Made by a program: the position numbers and the translations under genes. DNA of 64,000 nucleotides, from assembly GCA_004431415.1 (NCBI GenBank), contig QPMI01000496.1, forward strand, positions 611,463 to 675,462, read 5' to 3'. Source of the DNA: Cyanophora paradoxa (lineage: Eukaryota; Glaucocystophyceae; Cyanophorales; Cyanophoraceae). A model generated the notes under the pieces. The model had not been told where the DNA came from, ran no database searches, and saw only the letters and a program-made list of their open reading frames with translations. Each line of letters starts with the position of its first letter. Within the stretch, counting starts at the first letter, position 1. Positions 52,275 through 64,000 of the stretch are shown here, one piece after another.

Positions 52275-54284
52275 ATGTCTGGATGTGGAAGTCGCGCGGC
52301 GGCGAAACGAGCCCGCATCGATGAGCCGGCGGCTCCGCCAGCGACGGCCGCGGAAGCGATCCACATGCAAGCGGCGGTAGCGTTCATGATCAACGCGCTT
52401 CCCGACGCGTTGCTGGGCTGCGTCTTCAAGGCGCTCGGTGTGCAGGGGAGCTGGCCCCTGCGCGGCGTGTGCAGGTTCGCTTATCGCACACGGCGCTAGT
52501 CGCAGCTTACGCCTGTGGCGCTGGATCGCAGGCGGTGGCGGCGGGTGGTTGAGGAGACGGAGTGGCCGAGCTTCGATCTGCGATTCAAGGGCCCGAACAA
52601 GACAGCCGCCGAAGCAGTGTTGTCGTTCGTGGAGAAGCGAACTCGAGAGCTGCAGCTGAGTGCAGGCGCCAGCGTCTCACTGCGACCCGAGTTCGAATTC
52701 GAGTTTGCGACGAGCGACCCGCTGAAGGCGGCGGGTTTCAAGCGGAGCCTCCAGTGCTTAGTTACAGCGACGCTCGAGATTCTCGCAGCGGTCGCCAGAA
52801 GGCAGAGCGGCCCTTTGCAGCCACGGGCGGCGACGGTCGAGCTCATCAGCAGCGAGGACAATCGCGTCCCTAGATCACTTCTCGAGGCCGAGCATGAGGA
52901 CTTTCGCGGGGGGAGGTACCGCTTGGATTTCCTCTCCTCGTTCCTCTTTGGCGTGCTTCGGGCGCTGCAACCAGCGGACGAGCCAGCCAGCGCCAGCACT
53001 CTCGAGAGCCTCAGCATCGGCCTCCACCCAAAGGTCCCCCACGCCTGCTCGACGGACGCTCTGCCGTTCCCCCCGGCCGCCGAGCTGCGGGCCGCGCTGG
53101 CCCCCTTCTGCCAGCTCCAATCCCTCACCCTCTGCTTCGGTGAGCTCGACCAGGGCATCTTCCCGGAGGAGGCGGCGGCCGTCGCCGCCGCCTGCCCGCT
53201 CCTCCGCGCCGTCGCCCTCCATCCGAGGGGGGCGGCGCAGGTGCTGGCGGCCCTCGCGCCCCTGGCGCGCCTCGAGGAGCTGTCCCTCGCGGCGGCCTCG
53301 GCGGACGCGCTCTTCGACGCCAGCCGCGGCCTCGAAGCGCTCGCGGAGGGCCCCGCCGGACGCAGCATCCGGCGCATCGCCTTCTTCCTCAGGAAAGGGC
53401 ACTACAGGTGAGCGGGCGCGCGCGCGCGCCGCGTTCCCGCTTCCCGCTTATATATCCCCGCTTCGTGCACTGCGGCAGGGAGGGCGAGTTCCCGAGGCGA
53501 TCCCCGGGGGCCACTCCCTGTGTGGTTCCCCTCTCCGGCGCCGGCGTGCTCGCTTTCTCGCGGATGCCGAACCTTGAGTCCATCAAGGACATAGAGGTGC
53601 GTACGGTTCGTCGAGGCATCTCGAGCTCATCTCCTCCGGTCGTGCCTCAGCTCTTCTGCCGCTCGTTCGATCCCGCGACTTTCCTCGCCCTGGGCCGCGT
53701 CGCGAGGCTTCGCGAGGCGGGCCTGAGGGTCGCCCTCGAGCAGGGCGGCGCTCCCCTCCTGCGCCTGCTGCCGGAGGTCCTCTCCTCCCTCCCCCGCCTC
53801 TCCAGGCTCGGGCTGGACATCGTCTGTGAGCTCGAGCTCGGGCGCGAGCGAGCGAGCGCCGCGCCCCGCCCCGCCCGGCCGCGGCTGACGGGCCGCGGCC
53901 GGCAGGTCGGACGGCGGAGGCGCCCAGCGAAGGCGACGTCGTCGCCCTCCTCGGGAGCCCCGGGGCGCGCCGCGCCCTCGCGGACCTCGGCCTCTTCTTC
54001 CCCCGCGCCCTGTCCGAGGCTGAGGCCGAGGCCGTCGTCGCGCTGCCGGCGTTGAGGCGCCTGCGCGTCCGCAACCCCGACCACAGCGACCCCGCCTTCT
54101 CCCTCCGGCCCTACGAGGTGCCCTCCTCCCCCTCCCCTCCCCTCCCCTCCCTCCCCCGTCCCTCTTCGAGCCGCCCGAGGTCCTCGCCGGGGGCCTGCGG
54201 CCGGGGGTAGAGGTGGACTTCGGGTGCGCGGGCGACGTCCGCGGACTCCTCGAGAGGCGCCGCCATCTCGAGGGGCATCAATAA
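52275..54284 (+). CDS. F-box protein with degenerate leucine-rich region
   Basis: ATG 52275 starts MSGCGSRAAAKRARIDEP. Exon 1 (52275-52474) ends in an F-box (INALPDALLGCVFKALGV then GSWPLRGVCR), and splicing to 52532 restores RRWRRVVEETEWPSFDL, the usual C-x-RW second half. Such proteins are substrate adaptors of SCF ubiquitin ligases. The remainder has leucine-rich stretches (LESLSIGLHPK, LQSLTLCFGELDQG, LLRAVALHP, LARLEELSLAAAS, LRRLRVRNPDHSDP-like sequence near 54.06 kb) that look like irregular LRRs for target recognition. Introns near 53.4-53.5, 53.6, 53.8-53.95 and 54.1 kb have GTGAG/GTGCG donors. The last exon ends RGLLERRRHLEGHQ with a stop at 54284. The substrate is unknown. Confidence 0.8.
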
Positions 54285-54538
54285 GCTCAAAATCACATTT
54301 GCTCAGAGCTCGAGTGAATTTGATCCGCTCTGCCCCGCCCCGGATGCAAATGGCCAGCATGCAATGCCCCCTGCCCCATGCCCTTCAGGCGTGCTCTGCC
54401 CCGCCGTCGGCGGACATCGACATCAAGTATACGTATCTATCACTATTTCCAACACAATCTCGTTGCCTGACAAAGAGGCCTTCGCGAGGCCTGGCCCGCG
54501 GGCCGGGGGTGGCCTAGGCGTGCGAGCAGCCGCCGTCT
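54285..54538. other. Short convergent intergenic region
   Basis: About 250 bases between the F-box stop (54284) and the gp210 stop (54539). No feature seen. Confidence 0.5.
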
Positions 54539-57500
54539 AAACCGAGCCCCGCGGAATAGGGCCCCGCTGGGGCTGGAAGCGCGACGCCGAGCCGCCCGCC
54601 CCGAGGCTCGACCGCTGCGGCGGGCTGAACGGACTCCTCCTCTCCTCTGCCCACCGGCGGGTCAGCCGGGTACAGGTTAGAGCAAAGGGGGGTACCGCAC
54701 CGTGCTGGAACTGCTCGAGGCCGACGCCCGGCGTCACGGGCGAGACGGCCCCGCGCCCCGCCGGCGAGAAGGCGGTCGCGGCGGGGGTGTGCGGCATGGG
54801 GCGCGGCGGCAGCGGCGGGCCCGTGCCCGGGACGGGCGCGCGGGGCGGGCGGGCCGCCTGCCCGCCCCGGCTGGACAAGAAGACGGCGACGGCGGCGGCC
54901 GCGAGGAGGGAGCCGCTGAGGAGGGCGGCGGTGGGGAGGCCGCCGGCGGGCGCCGGGCCCGCCCCGTCGCCGCCGTCGTACAGCACCGAAACGGCCACGC
55001 GCTGCGAGCCCCGGACGATCAGAGGGAGGCGAGAGGGAGGCGAGAAGGGGGTACGCGCCTGGCCGGAGGAGCGGTCGGTGAACTCGACGGGGATACCGGA
55101 CTCGGGGAGGGACGCCCCCTCGCGCACCAGCACCCTCACCTGAGCGGTCGCGAGGGCGCCACCGCTGAGCGGAGGGCGCGTGGAATGTAGGCCGGGGGAA
55201 TCGATCTCGCACCTCGAAGACGCGGAGGCCGGAGGCGGCGGGGGCGGCGGCGGGGAGGGCCGCCACGCCGACGCGCGAGGGGTCCGCCGAGGCCGCCGTC
55301 AGCGCGTCCGTCGCCCCCGCCACCTCCAGCCGCAGCGCCCTTGAGTCCGGCGTCAGCCGCACCTGCGCACGCTCGTGAGCGAGGGGAAGGAGTCGCAGGG
55401 GGGTACGTGTGCGCACGGAGGGCTGGTAGCCGAGGATGAAGAAGGCGGGGGAGAAGGGGACGGAGGCGCGCAGCTCCCGCGAGACGTACCCCTGCGGGAC
55501 GGTGAGGGGGTGGAAGGAAGATCGGGGGGAGGGTGTACCCCGGCGGGGTCAGAGGCGGCGGCGCGGAGGGTGAGGGACGCCGGCGGGGCCGCGGCGGGAT
55601 CGACAGAGGGGGGGTACACGGGGGTCACGATGCACTGCGGACCAGAAAGGGGGCGCACGCGCGTCAGGCACCGGGGGGTACAGGTACGGGAAAAGCCGAA
55701 CGGGCGCACGGCGGGGCCGGAGAGGTCGAACTCAGCGCGAGCCCAGCCCGCCTCGTCGACTGCACAGGAAACGGAGAACCGCTGCTCCGAAAGTGAGCGA
55801 GGAGCGGGCCGAGAGAGGGGTGGAACCGGGGCCGGCGTGGGGGTACCTGGTCGATGAGGGGGGGAGAGCCGGGGCGGGGGGCCGCCGGCGAGAAGCGGAC
55901 GCCGCGGTCGTCCGTCAGGGTCAGGGGAACGCTGGCGTGGGGTGAGGAACAGGCCGCAGGCGAACTGGACGGCGGGGCGCACGAGTAGGAGGCGGGGAGG
56001 CCGGAGTCGGGGGCCGGGCCGCCGGAGACGCGCGGCGGGGGCGCGGCGACCTCCACCGAAGCCACCCGCGAGACCGTCACCTGAGGCGCCTGAGCCACGG
56101 GCGGGCGGGGCGGGGCGGGGAAGGGCGGGAAGGGGGTACGAGGGTCTGGGAGCGTGTGCCGCGGGAGGCGAGCGAGACGCGCGCGACGCCGGCGCCCACC
56201 GCCCGCGCCTCGCCCGTCGCCTCGTCCACGCTGCGGGGTACAGAGTTCAGGGGTCGACACGGGGTACGCGGGGCAGGGCGGGGCGCGGGGCGGGCCTCAG
56301 AACCGACGGGTCGTCCGACTGCCACGCGCCGCCCTCGCCGCCCTGCGAGCGTGCCGCCTCAGCGACGGGCGGGGGGGGGGGTACAAGGAGGTGGAAAAAG
56401 GGACCTGGGTGGGCTGGAAGCGGAGGCGGGCGCCCACGTGCAGCGTCGGCGCGGCGGGCACGATCACCTCCCGAACCACAATCTGGGGAGGGGTACGGGT
56501 TCGATCGGGCGGTCGCGGGGTACAGGTCCCGCTCCGAGCGGGGGTACCTTGAGGAACGCCTCGACCTTGTCGCGGTACCCCACGCGCAGAACGGCGGCGC
56601 CCTCCGCGAGAGCGCGGATCATCACCAAACCGGCGCCAGCCTGCCGCAGAGCATAAAGGAGGAGGAGGGGGGAGAGAAGAAGGGGGGTACGGGGCGCACG
56701 GATCCGTTGAGGGACGCAGAGGCGACGTCGGCGGCGTTCAGGGAGAGGTCCAAGGGGGGTACCTGGTCCAACTTTGAGGGGAGGGGGAAGAAGAGGAACG
56801 GGAGGGGGGCACCTCAAAGCGGCCGCCGAGGGGCGCGCCAGTGTCGTCGCGGAGCAGCGCGCGAACCTCCGCAGTCGACCCCGCCGCCATCTGGGGGAGG
56901 GGGAGAGGGAGAGTGTTGGGGTACGAGGGCGGGGATAGAAGGGGACGGGGGTACCTCAAGGTACTGGGGGGAGGGGGAGAGCAGCTCGAGGGCGGCCGGG
57001 TTGCGGACGCTACGGACGGTTCAGAAAGTTTGGGGGGGGGGGGATCTGCCCCGGGGGTACGGCACCTGACGGCGATCCAGGCGGTCTCGCCGGCGGCGCG
57101 GTCCTCGGCCCGGACGAGGGCGGTACCCGTGGCCGCGCCGGCGCGGAGGCGGCCCGGGGGCCCCTCGAGGAGCGTGACGACGCCGTCCCCGCCCGCGACG
57201 GCGAAAGTGGCCCCGGGGCGGTTCGAGGCGAGGTCCTCGAGGGAGCCCGGGGCGACGAGGGCGTGGGAGGAGGCGAGGGCGGCGAGGGCCGAGCCGGCGG
57301 GGGGCACGCAGCCCGGGGCGCAGGGCGGGCCGCCGGAGGGGACGCCGGCGGGGGGCGCGAAGACCCGCAGCGGCTCGAAGACCGTCACGTCGGCGTGCGC
57401 CTAAGGGAGAGAGGAATGAATAAGAAAGACAGAAGGAAGGAAGGAAGGAATAAGAGTGGACCTCGAGGGCGTCGCGGGAGGGGAAGGTGACGCGGACGGA

Positions 57501-60500
57501 GAGGCGGGCGCGGCCGGCCTGGCGCCCCGCCACGTTCACCCCGAAGTGCTCCGAGTCTTCGAGCGGAGTCAGCGCAGGATGGGGAGGGGGGGACGAGGGA
57601 GATAGGTAGGGAGGATGCCGTACCCTTCTCGTCGAGGGCGACGGCCGCGCCGGCCGAGTCCCACCGGAACGCGATCTCGCTCAGCGCGAAGGTGTACGGC
57701 GTCTCGCCACTGGAGGAGAGCGAGTGAGGGGGGTACGGTTACCCGCACGGAAGATAGCGGGCGTACCCCAAGCCGACGACGTAGGCGGGCACGCGCTCGC
57801 CGACCGCGAGGCGCGAGGTCGGCAGGTGGATCCGTACCCCTGGGGGGCCGAGAGGTCAGGGAAGAAGAAGAGGTGGGGGTACACAAGGGGGGGTACCGGA
57901 GAGGAGGGAGACGGTGAGGTTGGCGCGGGCCTCTCCGAAGGCAGGCCCGTCCCCGCGGACCGGGATGGAGCGGCCGACCAGGGGGGCCGACCCGACGGCC
58001 CGGCCCACAACCAGGAAGCGCGCCGGCGAGGGCGGCGCCTGTACCCCGGGTCGAATCGAGGGGGGTACAGGGGTCTGGCAGGCGGGCGGGCGGGCGGACC
58101 GAGGGGGCGGCGGCGAGGGGCGTGACGTCAGCGATGGTGGCGTCCTCGGGGGACAGCACGATCTGGAGGGGGGGGGTACGGGAAGTGAGGGGGCGGGGGA
58201 AGAAGGCCGGGAGGGGTACGACGCACGCGGGCGCCGGAGCGGGGCCCGCCGGCCACGACGACCTCGCAGGACGAGCCCGGCATGAGGGCCAGGACGGGGG
58301 GTACGATCTCCAGCGGGCCGTACACCTGCGCGGGGCAGTCTGAGGGGGGGGAGAAGACTCGGGGGGTACGGGAGACTGGCGCGCCTCGACGGGGCGGGAC
58401 TCGGACTGCATGGTAGCCCCCGGACGGGGGGTGGCGACGAAGGCGATGCGGGTATCCCCGACGCGGAGGCCCTGGACGCGGTACTCCCCCGGGCGATCGG
58501 GGAGGGGTACGAGGGAGACGGCGGAGGGGTCGCCGGAGACTCTGTGCTCGAGGCCGACGAGGGGGTAGTGCTCCGGGGCGAACGGTCGCCCGTGGGAGTC
58601 CACCAGGGTCGCCCGCAGGGGCAGCTCGGACCCCACCGGGACCTGCGATGGGGGGGGGGTTTTTACGTGAATCCAGAGTTCAGAAAAAAGGCGGGGGGGG
58701 GGGGTACCTTGTCGGCGACGGCGACGTGGATGGCCGCAGGCTCGGCGACGGTGAGGGCGGCGGAGGCGGCGGGGCAGGCCTCCGGGAGCGCGGCGTCGCG
58801 CACGCGCAGCGTCGCCTGCCCCAGCGCCGTCGGCCGCACCGCGCCGTCCTCGGAGAGGGAGAGGGGCCCCGAGGGCGGCGAGAGGGCGAGGGCGTAGCGG
58901 CCCGAGCCGCCGGCCGGCCGCACGCGCAGCTCGACCGACTTGTGCAGCAGCAGCAGCGCCTCCGACGGCTGCACCGAAACAGGCTCCACCAGGACGATCT
59001 GAGGGGGGTACGCGTTCTCAGAACCTTTTCGCGGGAGAAAAAAGGAAAGGGGGGGTACCTGGAGGCGACCCTGCACGTCGAGGCGCGCCGCCGCCATCGC
59101 CTTCGCCGTCGCCGACGCCTGGGGGTACAGGCTCAGCGGAACGCGGGGGGGGGGAAGAAGAGGGGGTAGGGGCACCTGGCGGAGGCCGGCGGGGAGAGCG
59201 GCGCGGTGGAAGCGGTCGGCGTCGTACCCCGTCACGGCCAGCGTGAGGGTCACGGAGCCTGAGGGGTACGAAGCGTAAAAGATCGGCGCTCGGAAGGGGG
59301 TACAGGAGGGAAAGCGAGCCGCGCACCAGGCTTGCCAGAAGGCCGGAGCGCGGCGCCGTCGAGCGGGGAGCCCCCGTGCGTCGCGGAGAGCAGCTGAGGG
59401 GGGTACACAGTCTCAGAACGCTTTCCAGGGGAGGGGGGAAAGGGGGGGAGGGCCCGCACCGCGGCGTCGGAGGGGTACAAGCGCCCGGCGAGGGTAGAGG
59501 CGTTGTGGAAGGCGCGCCCCTCCGCGTCCCACACAGACACCTCCAGGGCCTGGAAAAGGGCGGGTCGGAGGGGGGGTACAGGATGGGGAGGGAGGGGAGG
59601 GGGTACGCACGGCCTCGCGGTCGGCGAGGGCGACGTAGGCGCCGTCGGCGCGCTCGCGGGGGCCGCAGGCGTCCCGGGGCGGGGGCCGGCCGCAGGTGCA
59701 CCGACGCCGGCGGCGCGCACGCGAACTGTGGCGGGGCGGGGCAGGAGCGCGTAAGGGGCGGGGCGGGATGGGGCGGGGGGGAGCGGGGCGGGGGGGAGCG
59801 GGGGGGGGGGGGGGGGGGGGGGGGGCGGCTCGCCTGGACGGTGGCCTGCAGCTCGGCGGGGCGGCGAGGGAGGGCGACGGCCGGTTCGTCACCCGCACGC
59901 GCAGCGGCTGCGCGGGAGGAAACGAGGGGCGGGCACGCGTCAGGCGGGGGCGGGGGCGGAGCGGGATGCGGCTGCTCCCGGGCTCTTAACCTCTCAGGCC
60001 ATGCAGCGCTCTCAGGGCCGGGCGGGCTTGAACCAAGTTCTTAGGTTCTATGTTCTTGGTTCTAGGTTCTTAGGTTCTCTCAGGGCGGGGCGGGGCGGGC
60101 GGGGCGGGGCGGGGCGGAACGAGGCGGGCTTGAATTAGGTTCTGAAATTCTAGGTTCGAAGGCTCTGGTTGCTTAGGTTCTAGGCTCTTAAGTTCTCTCA
60201 GGGCGTGGGGGGCGCGGGGCGGGGCGGGCCTGCTCGTGGAGCTTGAGGCAGAGGACGGTGAAGGCGCGGCGCGAGGCCGAGCCCCCCGCCGCCCCCGCCG
60301 CCTCGGGGGGGACCTCCGCCGGCACCACCGCCGCCTGCGCGGGGGCGACGGGCGCCCGGCTCAGGCGAGGGCACAGGGCGAGGGCGAGGGCAGGCGGGAG
60401 CGGGAGCGGGGGCGGAGCGGGGAGGTGAGAGCGGGGGAGGAGGGAAGGCTGGCCTCGCGCGGGGCAGCGTAGCTTCGGGAAGGGGCAAGGCAGAGCAAGG

Positions 60501-63500
60501 CAGAGCAAGCGGGCGGGCAGGCGCACAGCGTCGGGGTCGGTGCCGGCGGCCTCCGCGTCCACCACGTGCGTCGAGCCGTCCGCCAGCCACGGCAGCGGCC
60601 CGCCCTCCACCTGGGGGGGGGGGAGTCGGGTGGGGGGGTAGGGGGGTAGGGGGGTAGGGGGGCACGGGCGCACGACGAAGGTGGCCTGGGAGCCGAGGGC
60701 GACGAGGACGGGGGAGCCGGGGGGGTACAGGACCCGCAGGGGGGCGTACACCGTCGCGGGGGCGGTCCCGCGGGCCACTCCCTCCCGCATCGAGATCTGG
60801 GGCGGGCAGGGTCAGCCCCGTCTCTTCCCTCCTCCGCTTCCGGCCTCTATCTGGGCGGGACGGGGCCTAGAAATATGCACGAGTCTAGGCATCTACGCGA
60901 GTCAGCCGAGCCCGCCGCCGAGAACCGCCACACAGCCCTAGGCCGCAGAAATCTATCTATCTATCCCACCCGCAGGGCCCGGCCCCCTCTCTCCCCCCCG
61001 CCTTCGACGAGGCGGACCTCGATGGCGGCGCGGCCCTCGCGGAGGGCGGAGAGGGCGAGGGCGGCGCAGGCCCCCGTCGGCTCCTCCTCCTCCGGCGCCT
61101 CCGCCAGCGCCCGCTCCGCCTGCAGGGCCGGCGGGGGGCCCCCCAGGCCCGAGACCTGCACCGGCAGCGCCGAGCAGTTGTCGTACAGCCGCTGCGCCCG
61201 GGCCGCGTCAGTGGACAAACAAAGACGATGCAGGAGGGATGGGCGGGCGGGCGGGGTGCCAAGGAAGCTAAAGCGAGTCCAAGAAAGCGCGAGAGGCTTG
61301 CTATCTCTGCTCGGAGCTGGGGGTGGAGGGGGGGGGGTGGGGGGGTACGGGCGCACGGCATCGCGGTCGGTGGCGGTGACGGGGAGCAGCGCCCGGGAGC
61401 CGACGGGGAGCTCCAGCCCGGGGCCCAGCCCCAGGCTCCCCACCTCGCTCACCACCACCTGCGCGGGGGAGCGGGTCGGGCCGGGCGGGGGTGGAAGAGA
61501 GCTGGAGCGGGGGGGGCAGAGGGCGCACGGTGAGGCTGTCGTTGTTGCGGGGGTTCGCGGGGTCCACGACCGTCACCACCGTCGCGCCCCGCGCCGCGCC
61601 CGTCACAAGCCCTGCGGGGGAGGGGGATGAGAGAGGGGGGGGGGGGGGGGGGGAGAGGAAGGAGGAGGCGGCCGGGCGGGGGGGTACCGGAGCGGGAGTC
61701 GACGGGGGCGACGGCGGGGTCGGCGGAGGACCAGGCGAGGGCCCCCGAGCCGCCGGCCGCGTGCAGCCGCAGCGTGTGCTTCACCGACGGGTCCGCCGGC
61801 AGCACGACGGTCCGCTGCCGCGGCGCCAGCGCAGACGGGTCGAGCGAGAGAAGCGCCTCCCGCTTGGCGGCCTGGGGTACGGGCTCAGGCGGGCCGGGGG
61901 ACGGGAGCCGGAAGGGGTGTACGTACGCGGATCGGCTCGTGGACGGCGGCGGGCTGGCGGGCGGTGACGGGGGTACCGGGCTCCCAGCTCTTTCCCGTCC
62001 TCGCGTTCTGGAGCCGCGGAGAGGCGTGAGACGGGGTACGACGACAGATAAGGGAGCGGGGTACGGCGCACGTGGATGCGGAGGAGGGTAGCGTCGATAA
62101 CGGTGGGGCCAGCGAGGGCCGCGCCCGCGCGGGCGTGCGCGCCGTTCCCCGACGCCCGATGCGGCGCCAGGTGGTCTGGAAAAGCAAAAGCAAGCGAGCG
62201 TCGGATCGGATTCGAGGGAGGAACGAGACGAAGGGGGGGTACGGCACCGTCGAACGCGAGCTCGATCCGGAACTCGGGGGTAACGAGGACCGGGCGGTGC
62301 GAGGCGTCGTAGCACGCCACGTGCACGTCGTACCGCCGGCCCCGCACCTGCGGGAGGGGGACGCTCGAGGCGGGTACGGGAGAGGAAGGGTGGGGGGTAC
62401 GGCGCACAAAGGACCAGACGGAGTCGATGGAGCCCTCGCCGTACCCCGGGGCCCGCCACGCCTCGTCCAGGGGGTCCCGGTCCACCTGGGGGGTACGACA
62501 TCAACGTCGGTTTCCGGCAAGGTGCGAGGGGGGTACGCGCACCCGCAGGTCGGTCTCGGAGGCGGCCAGCTTCAAGTAAGCGGGGAACGTGACGTGCAGC
62601 ACCGCCGACGCCTGGGGGAAGGGGGTACGAAGAAACAGATCAGGTCCGAGGTAGGGGTACGGAAGGTCCGGCACAGGAAGGCGGGGGGGGGTACCTCGCT
62701 CTCCTCGACGGTCGCGTCGCGGACGCGGACAGTCGTCGTACCCGGGGCCAGCGCCGTCACGAGGCCTGGGGGAGGCGGGGTACGTGGGCGGGATCTCGAG
62801 GGTCGCCTAAGGGTTCAAGCGGGAGGGGGTACCGGTGGCGGGGTCGACGTGGGCGACGGACGCGTTGTCGACGGACCAGCGGTACTCCGCCCGCGGCATC
62901 TCCACGTCTGGAAGCACGGTACCCCCCGTCAGGTCACTCCCCCCGGGCGGGGCGGGGCGGGGGTACGGCGCACGGGAGCGCTCGCCGCGGCGGATGTGCA
63001 GCAGGCGGTACTGGAGCGAGGAGGCGGGGGCCAGCCACACGGGCCTTGGGGGGGTAGGGGGCAGAACGAGTTTGCGGGGTACAGGCAGGACATGGCGGGG
63101 GGGGGGCTGGGGGGGTACCGATACGGGTCCAGCTCGAGCTGGTGGACGACGGCGAGCGTGACGGAGGCCGTGACTCCCGCAGTGGTACCCTGCGAGGAGG
63201 GGGGGTTCAGGAGGCTCTTTGGGTGGACGGGGGGGGGGGGGGGGGGGGGGGGTTACCGTGACGCCGGGCTCGGAGAGGGTAGCGGAGACGAGAGCGCGAC
63301 CGGGGGCTGTACCCTGCACCAGGATTTGATCGCTCTGGAGGCCGGCCTCCTCCAGGGCGCGCCGCCGCGGGGAGGCTTTGACGGAGGTACCCCCGAAGGG
63401 CGCCACGGCCAGTACTCCCTCCCGCCGGGTAGTGGGCTCGGCCCGCCACACGAACGGGAGCCCCTCAAGGCTCGAGAAGACGTTGCCTGGCGGCGCCGGC

Positions 63501-64000
63501 TCGAATCCGGGGCGGGGCGGGAAAGGTCCGGGGTGGGGCGGCGCACCCTGCGCGTCGAACCCCTGCACCGAAAGGACCTCCTGCTCGTCCACGTGGATCT
63601 TCTTTACCGTACTGCGGGTGCGCGTGAGCCGGGGCGGCGGGGCGGGCAGCGCGGGGCGCGGCGGGGCGCGGGGCGGGGGTGCGCGCGTGAGGATCTCGAG
63701 GCGGTGCACGCGATTGACGAAGACCTCGCAGCGGAGCGTGCGGCCCGTGACTGCGGCCGCGCTGCCGCGTCGGCGCGGCCCGCGGGCGGCGGGCGGGCGG
63801 GCGGCGCGGCACCGGAGTCCGTAGCGATGACGAGCGCCGTTGCATTTCCTTTGACGCCCTTCGCGACGGAAATGTCGGCGGCGCCGAAGCACTTCGCCGG
63901 GCGACTCCGCTCCGCGGCGGGCGCCAAGCTAGGCTCGCCGTCCTTCCCGCAGTCCACCTCGACTGTGACCTCGTGCAGGTCGATCAGATCGGGCCGCGAC
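54539..64000 (-). CDS. NUP210: Nuclear pore membrane glycoprotein gp210 (NUP210), 5' end beyond window
   Basis: Transmembrane nucleoporin with a large lumenal part of Ig-like (BIG2-type) repeats. The N-terminal portion enters at 64000 with LIDLHEVTVEVDCG. Then LRCEVFVNRVHRLEILT (63.74 kb), RTVKKIHVDEQEVLSVQGFD joined to AQGNVFSSLEGLPFVW, and AEYRWSVDNASVAHVDPATG (62.9 kb) follow in exactly the order and spacing of animal and plant gp210. Repeated modules ending in D-P-x-TG or ALG-x-TTV-type turns continue leftwards (62.75, 61.7, 61.56, 58.85, 57.15 kb). Near 54.93 kb a single TM helix (TAALLSGSLLAAAAVAVFL) is followed by a Pro/Arg cytoplasmic tail. A final intron splits QFQH and EERRSPFSPPQRSSLG, and the stop is at 54539. 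There are dozens of introns of 40-120 bases, most beginning GTACCCC, so the plus strand is full of GGGGTAC. Only the first roughly 50-100 residues appear to be missing. Confidence 0.92.
60010..60200. repeat. Repeated CTCTCAGGGC...TTGAA...AGGTTCT unit in a gp210 intron
   Basis: The words CTCTCAGGGC, GGGCGGGCTTGAA and TTCTTAGGTTCT recur two to three times, with a GGGGC run between copies. It forms an expanded intron compared with the usual 40-120 bases. Confidence 0.65.

Overview
This window is nuclear DNA from an intron-dense, very GC-rich unicellular eukaryote, most likely a microalga. Genes are split into exons of about 50-300 bases by short introns that usually begin GTGCG or GTACCCC and end GCAG. 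Family content is eukaryotic: a four-domain voltage-gated channel, the nucleoporin gp210/NUP210, the acetyl-CoA transporter SLC33A1, a plant/alga-type COX5c, an F-box protein and a carotenoid oxygenase. A glaucophyte such as Cyanophora, or a haptophyte, would fit the composition, but the sequence alone does not decide. All gene models were spliced by eye from frame, splice motifs and family resemblance. Exon boundaries are reliable only where a conserved motif crosses the junction.

Layout, left to right: a four-domain cation channel on the minus strand (3' end cut by the left edge); a divergent cyclic-nucleotide-binding protein (+); an AT-richer 'accessory' block from about 15.3 to 35 kb holding a membrane-anchored aqualysin/proteinase K-type protease (+), a 5-kb repeat-rich spacer, a protein built of three fucolectin/F5-8C-like modules (+), a GGGGC-rich array and a second copy of the protease (+); a DnaJ-type zinc-finger protein (-) divergent from a COX5c-like gene (+); a triose-phosphate/nucleotide-sugar transporter (-) divergent from SLC33A1 (+); a GIY-YIG-domain protein (-) convergent with SLC33A1; an ankyrin protein ending in a KHA-like domain (+); a carotenoid cleavage oxygenase (+); an F-box protein (+); and gp210 (-), which is convergent with it and runs off the right edge.

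Outside the accessory block the genes are ordinary housekeeping or signalling genes, packed head-to-head or tail-to-tail with 0.2-0.6 kb between them. The accessory block is the unusual part: two diverged secreted/anchored proteases flank a lectin-like gene, among inverted repeats, a dispersed repeat pair, G-rich arrays and palindromes. The best mechanistic observations are four GC-AG introns sharing the donor AG|GCCCG, a predicted S/D/E/E selectivity ring in the channel, coordinated loss of a cysteine pair in one protease copy, and a KHA-like domain on an ankyrin protein with no visible channel.
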